A stretch of DNA of 64,000 bases, taken from Crocinitomix sp044361315 (lineage in GTDB: Bacteria > Bacteroidota > Bacteroidia > Flavobacteriales_D > Crocinitomicaceae). How positions within the stretch are numbered: the first letter of the stretch is position 1; each line of letters begins with the position of its first letter. The stretch covers positions 1 through 64,000 of the forward strand of contig JBIKJA010000014.1 in NCBI GenBank assembly GCA_044361315.1. Reading direction: 5' to 3'. The notes beneath the pieces were generated by a model. That model was not told the DNA's origin, searched no databases, and worked only from the letters and a program-made list of their open reading frames with translations. Below are positions 58,600 to 64,000 of the stretch, in pieces. The translations under genes were made by a program, and so were the position numbers.

Positions 58600-61500
58600 C
58601 TACAAATTGTCCAAATCTGGTTGTCTCAGCGCACCATACCATTTAATAATCTTTTCATACTCTACAATATTTCCATTTTCGTCAGGAATACTTATTGTAA
58701 TATGAATAATGTAAAGTCCACCAGAAATTGGAATAGCTGCATGATTTTTCAAATCCCAATCGATTGATGTCAAAGGGTCATCTTTTACGAAAGAACGTAC
58801 CAATGCACCTTGCATATTAAAGATATTCACCTTACATCTTTCAGGCAAATTAGTGATTTTAACACGGTTATCACGTTTTCCTGTTTCGTACTCGCTGTAA
58901 GCATAGTATGGATTAGGAACAACATTGATATTATCAATCACTGAGATTAAACGATCCCCATCACTGGTAATAGATGGATTATCGAAACTGAAACCATATA
59001 AAGGAAACCCTAAGTTATCGTTATCTACAGTTCGTTCATCATAAGGACGATTGACACGAGCACTAATTTTTACATCAGACGAAAGTAATGTTTGATTTTC
59101 TGCCAAAATTGGTTCCATCACCCACATACATGTTTTCCAAGCATCTCTGTAATTGTTATTTCTTTCAGGCCCAGAAGGTTCCACATCCAACATTCCTCTC
59201 AACCAAAGACCTCCATCATAAAGAGGGGCTTCGTCAACGCCTGCTGTTCCTGCACCAAAAACATACACAAAGTGCATTCCTCCAAATCTTGGCACACCAG
59301 AATTATCGGCAAAATTAGATGTAGGATTCCAAATCATATCATCGCCATTGTCTCCTTGCAACCATGAATTTTCACTAAACACCATATTCAAGCGTTCTCC
59401 AGTGTTCACGTCAATTGCATAGCCAGGGAACCATCCCATACCAGTTGCATTAGTTAAGTCTCCTTCTGCCGCATTGTAACCTGCATCACCAGCACTTAAG
59501 CCTTGTTTATCAACAGATTTATCGCTTCTAGGCTGTAAGATCCAATCGCCATGTTCGGTTTGAGATAAATTGTCATTCATTTCGATAACTGTACATCTTG
59601 TCCATTTGGTTTTATCATCCGTGATCACAATATCCACATCATGAATATCTTTCATTGAGATAGTATTTTGAACCGACGATGCAGAAGTAAACCATGTTTG
59701 ATTTGACTCGTACCAAGGAGATGATGTATTTTCACCAGGGAAACCAAATGGATTACCATAAGGCCCTTTTCCAACAAATTTAAATGGTGCAATACCTCCA
59801 TTTAATAATTTCTCATAGTTCTGTTCTGACGCATCCAATCCAAAATCGTCGTAATGACATGGCTGATAAATCCAATTGTCGGCCACACAGCCAGCATTTG
59901 GTGTGGTAGCATGATTCGCAGCTTCTTCACTGCTTCCAACTCTAATCCAGTTTGAAGGATAGAATAAATCAGAATCTTCAATAAAATCTAACCATCTATT
60001 TGATGAATCCGCATAAGTAATCGTTGCACCAATTGGTGGGGTATAAGCATTTACACCAGCATTTACATAGTATTGTTGATTTACTTGAACAGAAAGTCCC
60101 CAATCCAAAATCAATTGCTCCCGAACCACAGAAATCAAATCTTCAGAATAAACAGTGTCTCGGATAGTTACTCCACCTTCAACGTAAGCACGTTCGATCC
60201 ACCATATATCTTCATTAATATCATCCGCAGTTGTTCCAAACCCAATTCTGTATTCACCCCCTTTAAGGTTTAATGGATCAATTACTTTAACATCTATTGG
60301 ACCAGAACCACTTTTGTAGGTAGGTTTTCTAACCTCTCCATTCGCAATAATCAAATCAACTGTTCCATCTGTTAACTCTAGGAACGTCCCACCATTTCCT
60401 TCACCCTCAATCTGGGTGATTTCTGGTTGAAACCCATAAGAAGTTGTGAAAATTCGTCCATCTGCTTCAGGTGTTGGATCATGTGGAATTCCCACTACTG
60501 ATTCGATTCCTTTTCCAGAACCGGAAATACGTGAACGCAAGTAAGGTCTTTTTTGACCATCTAACAACGACGGATTATTTGGATCATATTCTTTGTATTG
60601 GTTGTACGCATAAGATACCGCCAAATAGTAGTATTTTTTGTGGTTTACAAGTTTTCTATCACCAGCAGCAAATAAATCCTCGGTAATTCTAAAGGATCTT
60701 CTTAAGCCAGCATCTAACGGAAACTCTCCAGCCGGTTCAACTACAACCGCTGGAATAGAAATATCTAATTCTTCATCGTACGTATAATTCACTAATTTAC
60801 CAATCCCGTTTTTAACATCACTTTGAGCAACTAAACGAGCTCTTGATAAATCTGCAAGATCGGCAACTGACGCTAATTCATCTACCATCTGATAAACTTG
60901 GAATCCTTCGAATTTAAATTTATTATCATAAACAATACCTAATTCTAATAGTGAATCCGGGGTAATGATATTAATACGATCTTCCTCAACATAATTTTCT
61001 AATTCAACTCCTGCAGGATCGTTTAAGAATAGAATTAACTCATTCTCCATTTCTTGAATCGTCAATACTGGAGCAACAGGAGGATCAACTAATTCAAAAC
61101 AGTTATCAAACAATGCTTGTGCTTTTGTATCTGCGGTTTTCAATGCACGAATAGGAGCTTCAAGATCAGACTCATTACTTTGTCCGATTACTACACCTAC
61201 TGTAATATTATTCACAGCACCTGGTCTTAACGTAAATGGACCAGCAGATTGCAAGAAACGTCTATCAAAAGGTGGGTTTCCAACGCTTGTTTCGGACCAA
61301 GGATCCGCCGAAGGTGCAGCTACTGGGTAAGTTCCCCAATCTAATGGATCGGAATCATCAGGGAACATATATTTAGTAGCTACTCCGGAACCAGTCGTAT
61401 TTCCATTTCCACCAAATTGCATGGTTAATCCATTTTTCCAAATACCTCGTAAATAATTATAATAATCAGATGCAGAACTTGGGTCGCCATAAGGGCTTCC

Positions 61501-62853
61501 ATCTCGGTTATGATAAACAAATCGGGCCATACCGAAACGCTCATTATCGACAACATTATCGCCATACCCAATACCTAAACCTGGGTAAGGAATTCCGTCT
61601 TTTGCAAAAACTTCTGCAAGTAACACTGCTGGACCACTGCCATCAGCTACCGCTTTGTAAATTGGATTATCAATTCCATCGTTATCTAAATAAGGCCCCT
61701 CGAAGAAATCGATTCCCACAGCTGGTGGATTAGCGCCATAACCTGGCTGAGCTCCAACACCTTCATCATTTAAATCTCCATTGTAGCAATATCCTAAACC
61801 TCGAGCAACATCACAACCAACAAAATCGTCAGTTGAAAAACCGATGTCTGGATCTACCCATTGTCCAAAATAAGTTTCATATAAAGTTTGTGTACCACGG
61901 TTGATCAACTCATAGTTGTAGAATGTCATGTCATTGATTGCGTCATCTGTTGCAAAGGTGAATGCTTGCGCACGTATTTCCATTGCAATTGGATCGCCAC
62001 CAGTTTCAGTATGAATATTTCCTTTGTCATTAAATACCCACCAGTTAGTTTCGTCACCAAACAATGTTACACGTCTATCATTTCTACAATCAACCTCTTC
62101 AGTAATATCATACCATGGATAATCTCCGTCAACTTCGGGATCATAAATTCCATTTGGAGTTTCACCTGGCTTAGCGTTGTCATAGAAAGGAGCTAGGTAA
62201 AAATCCTCACCCAAGGCAGTATTTCCATGAGCAGGCCAAGCCCGTAATCTATCCATAACTTGTTCTGAAGGTTTTTCAACCCCCTCACAATCTTCTGGAG
62301 CAGTCACTCCATTATCACAATTCCACCAGGCAATAAACTGTAATACTTCACTTTTTCGAATAGTGAAAAATTGATCAAATTCATCACAACGACTTGGAAT
62401 TATTTCTGCTGCTCCATTGTCCCGCAACAAGGTAACATCAGCATTTTGAGGCACAAATGGATCAAAGTTACCAGAACCTCCGATCAAATCACCAAGGGGC
62501 CCTGGCCAGAAATCGTTTCCTTGACGGAACATGTGTGCAGCCAATTTAAGCTGACCATTAATATCTTCACCTCCCATCCAAAGGGCACCTGAAAATAGTA
62601 CGTGATTCAAACTTCCTTTCGGATATTCATAAGACGCACGTGTATTTGCTCTATCTTGCCACAAGGACCCACCTGTTTCAATCAATGCTTTAATATTATT
62701 AAATTCAATGAAAAGCCTTTCATTAGCTGGTGCGCATCCAGCAGCACGACCATCTCCGCTCGCCAAACTAGGGCCTCTGTGACCAGGCAATACGTCAGCA
62801 AACGTATTTACCGCAAGACCTAAAACTAAAATACTTAGTACTAACTTCTTCAT
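58600..62853 (-). CDS. Very large secreted protein with T9SS-type C-terminal domain
   Basis: The protein has 1417 residues. The signal peptide is MKKLVLSILVLGLAVNTFA. The long beta-rich body holds many Asp/Gly/Asn loops and Cys pairs (for example CAPANERLF, CDEFDQFF, WWNCDNG). No catalytic motif is recognised. The last 110 residues (INVVPNPYYAYSEYETG... VKITNLPERCKVNIFNMQGALVRSF... IIKWYGALRQPDLDNL) form a sorting-domain-like module of a kind I recall from large Bacteroidota surface proteins. It lies between a TonB receptor (28 bp upstream) and a PorV-family gene (33 bp downstream), so the three form an operon. Confidence 0.83.
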   Translation of the reverse strand: MKKLVLSILVLGLAVNTFADVLPGHRGPSLASGDGRAAGCAPANERLFIEFNNIKALIETGGSLWQDRANTRASYEYPKGSLNHVLFSGALWMGGEDINGQLKLAAHMFRQGNDFWPGPLGDLIGGSGNFDPFVPQNADVTLLRDNGAAEIIPSRCDEFDQFFTIRKSEVLQFIAWWNCDNGVTAPEDCEGVEKPSEQVMDRLRAWPAHGNTALGEDFYLAPFYDNAKPGETPNGIYDPEVDGDYPWYDITEEVDCRNDRRVTLFGDETNWWVFNDKGNIHTETGGDPIAMEIRAQAFTFATDDAINDMTFYNYELINRGTQTLYETYFGQWVDPDIGFSTDDFVGCDVARGLGYCYNGDLNDEGVGAQPGYGANPPAVGIDFFEGPYLDNDGIDNPIYKAVADGSGPAVLLAEVFAKDGIPYPGLGIGYGDNVVDNERFGMARFVYHNRDGSPYGDPSSASDYYNYLRGIWKNGLTMQFGGNGNTTGSGVATKYMFPDDSDPLDWGTYPVAAPSADPWSETSVGNPPFDRRFLQSAGPFTLRPGAVNNITVGVVIGQSNESDLEAPIRALKTADTKAQALFDNCFELVDPPVAPVLTIQEMENELILFLNDPAGVELENYVEEDRINIITPDSLLELGIVYDNKFKFEGFQVYQMVDELASVADLADLSRARLVAQSDVKNGIGKLVNYTYDEELDISIPAVVVEPAGEFPLDAGLRRSFRITEDLFAAGDRKLVNHKKYYYLAVSYAYNQYKEYDPNNPSLLDGQKRPYLRSRISGSGKGIESVVGIPHDPTPEADGRIFTTSYGFQPEITQIEGEGNGGTFLELTDGTVDLIIANGEVRKPTYKSGSGPIDVKVIDPLNLKGGEYRIGFGTTADDINEDIWWIERAYVEGGVTIRDTVYSEDLISVVREQLILDWGLSVQVNQQYYVNAGVNAYTPPIGATITYADSSNRWLDFIEDSDLFYPSNWIRVGSSEEAANHATTPNAGCVADNWIYQPCHYDDFGLDASEQNYEKLLNGGIAPFKFVGKGPYGNPFGFPGENTSSPWYESNQTWFTSASSVQNTISMKDIHDVDIVITDDKTKWTRCTVIEMNDNLSQTEHGDWILQPRSDKSVDKQGLSAGDAGYNAAEGDLTNATGMGWFPGYAIDVNTGERLNMVFSENSWLQGDNGDDMIWNPTSNFADNSGVPRFGGMHFVYVFGAGTAGVDEAPLYDGGLWLRGMLDVEPSGPERNNNYRDAWKTCMWVMEPILAENQTLLSSDVKISARVNRPYDERTVDNDNLGFPLYGFSFDNPSITSDGDRLISVIDNINVVPNPYYAYSEYETGKRDNRVKITNLPERCKVNIFNMQGALVRSFVKDDPLTSIDWDLKNHAAIPISGGLYIIHITISIPDENGNIVEYEKIIKWYGALRQPDLDNL

Positions 62854-62881
62854 AATTTTTCTATTAAACTTTTAACCAATA

Positions 62882-64000
62882 CTAAAAGTCAAATTTTACA
62901 CCTAATCGAATTGTTCTTGGAATACCATAATTAAATGGGTTTTGCACTTTAAGTGCATAATAATCTCTAAATGATTGCTCATCTAATTGATTTTGAATTG
63001 AAGCTTGGAATTGAGAAGCTGCCAAATAACCATCATCATCAGGGTTTCCTGTCGCTCTATAAACATTTAGTACGTTTACAATATTAAACATGTTGGTGAC
63101 ACGCAAATAAACATTTAAATAAGCTGCTTTCTTTTTGTTTTCATCATCACCAAATTCTAGCATAAAGTTACGATCCAACTGAAGATCGATTCGATATTGC
63201 CAAGGTTTACGAGAACCATTTAATGAACCATCTAGTGGAGAACTGCCGCCCGCTAATAAAGCTTCGCCAGCCGCTTGTTTGAAAGCAGAGTAAGGCGTTC
63301 CAGAACCAATTTGAGTAACGATGTTCAACCCTGTATTTTCCAACACCCCAAATTTACCAATCATTGGACCATTGTAATCTTTACCACCTCCATAACGATA
63401 ATCAAAAACAATGTTAAAACCATGTCTTTGATCGAAATTATAAGGGAAAATAGTTCTTAAGTTTGGCTCTCCTGAGTTTACTAATGTCAGAGCAGAGTTA
63501 GCATCAGAACCTGTTCCATTTGCAAACTGAAGTGTATAAGAAGCAGTCATACGAATATTACCTGTTCTTCTTAAATCGTAAGCTAAAGTTAATCCTTTAA
63601 CAGTACCGAAATCTCTATTCCCATAAGTACGGTAAGTATTTGGGTAAGCAGAGAACACATTCACCAATTGCACTTGATCTCTTTGTTCTTTATAGAAAGC
63701 AGAGATTTTTAACGATGAAGTTTTTGATAACACTTGCTGGAAACCGAGCTCATAATCAATGGTACGTTCAGGTTTTAAGTTTGGATTATCGATAATTACG
63801 TTTCTAGTTTGTAAAAACTGATAATCAATCGGATTAAATCTATTTCCAGTTGTTGGACGTTTTGTTAAGATGTCATAATGAGCAAAGAAAGACGCTTCAT
63901 CAGAAATAGGGAATGAGAAAGCCACACGCGGCATTACATTGATTTGAGGCTTGTAATCTTCGAATGAAGCAGCGGTTGGGCTTTTCAACGTATTATCTTG
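62882..64000 (-). CDS. TonB-dependent receptor, C-terminal part (runs off the window)
   Basis: At least 373 residues; the start lies beyond 64000 and the frame is open to the window edge. The visible part is a receptor barrel: DFGTVKGLTLAYDLRRTGNIRMTASYTLQFANGTGSD, LDRNFMLEFGDDENKKKAAYLNVYLRVTNMFNIVNVLNVYRATGNPDDDGY, ending IPRTIRLGVKFDF with terminal Phe. The LRVTNMFNIVNV motif is typical of the final strands. It heads the cluster with the giant secreted protein and PorV-like barrel. Confidence 0.9.
   Translation of the reverse strand, partial: QDNTLKSPTAASFEDYKPQINVMPRVAFSFPISDEASFFAHYDILTKRPTTGNRFNPIDYQFLQTRNVIIDNPNLKPERTIDYELGFQQVLSKTSSLKISAFYKEQRDQVQLVNVFSAYPNTYRTYGNRDFGTVKGLTLAYDLRRTGNIRMTASYTLQFANGTGSDANSALTLVNSGEPNLRTIFPYNFDQRHGFNIVFDYRYGGGKDYNGPMIGKFGVLENTGLNIVTQIGSGTPYSAFKQAAGEALLAGGSSPLDGSLNGSRKPWQYRIDLQLDRNFMLEFGDDENKKKAAYLNVYLRVTNMFNIVNVLNVYRATGNPDDDGYLAASQFQASIQNQLDEQSFRDYYALKVQNPFNYGIPRTIRLGVKFDF

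Overview
The window is AT-rich chromosomal DNA from a Bacteroidota bacterium, most likely of the order Flavobacteriales. The evidence is the type IX secretion (T9SS) C-terminal sorting tails, a PorV/PorQ-family barrel, TonB receptors with carboxypeptidase-like N-terminal domains, a chalcone-isomerase-like protein and DUF2851/DUF3467 proteins. Promoters of the Bacteroidota type (TTG, about 19 nt, TAnnTTTG) recur, and Shine-Dalgarno sequences are largely absent. A Crocinitomicaceae/Fluviicola-like origin is a guess that would need a database search.

Layout. 1-3230 is an accessory, decayed zone: a tyrosine recombinase, an unknown protein, an interrupted short ORF, a truncated Crp/Fnr-type regulator joined to the start of another lost gene, REP-like palindromes and an orphan terminator. 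3237-15332 holds ordinary surface and metabolic genes: oligopeptidase B-type lipoprotein, SulP transporter, NAD-dependent epimerase, T9SS-exported esterase, two small lipoproteins, a 48-residue membrane protein, a TonB receptor, a hemerythrin-like protein and DUF3467. 15413-28815 is the core transcription/translation block, all on the minus strand. In the order of transcription it runs tRNA-Thr, -Tyr, -Gly, -Thr, tuf, tRNA-Trp, secE, nusG, rplK, rplA, rplJ, rplL, rpoB, rpoC. 28940-38684 is a run of minus-strand housekeeping genes: hpf, a XerC/D-like recombinase, rpsU, acyl-CoA dehydrogenase, an HHH protein, an NSS transporter with its MetS-type small subunit, an RmlD-like reductase, a K+ channel, PspC and DUF2851. 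39000-42835 carries lepA, kdsB and a pseudouridine synthase. 43016-46724 is a divergent cyanophycin synthetase/cyanophycinase pair. 46761-49367 has an alkyltransferase-like protein, trmB and RNase P RNA. 49463-53900 is an ECF sigma-factor operon whose second gene appears to fuse a repeat-containing cytoplasmic region, one membrane helix and an outer-membrane-barrel-like domain. 54074-57336 has sixA, ruvC, a secreted protein, HIT and greA. 57490-64000 is a cell-surface cluster: PorV/PorQ barrel, a 1417-residue secreted protein and the end of a TonB receptor that runs off the window.

Working together: the rpl-rpo block shows an rplL-rpoB attenuator and a second hairpin between rpoB and rpoC, so subunit synthesis may be tuned at two points. 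cphA and cphB face away from a shared 208-bp intergenic region with a perfect 7-bp palindrome, which fits joint control of making and degrading the nitrogen reserve cyanophycin. The ECF sigma operon and the TonB/secreted-protein/PorV cluster are the best candidates for incompletely described systems. Promoter -7 elements in front of rnpB, the tRNA cluster and lepA sit at similar distances from the known or expected 5' ends, and this implies that lepA mRNA is leaderless.
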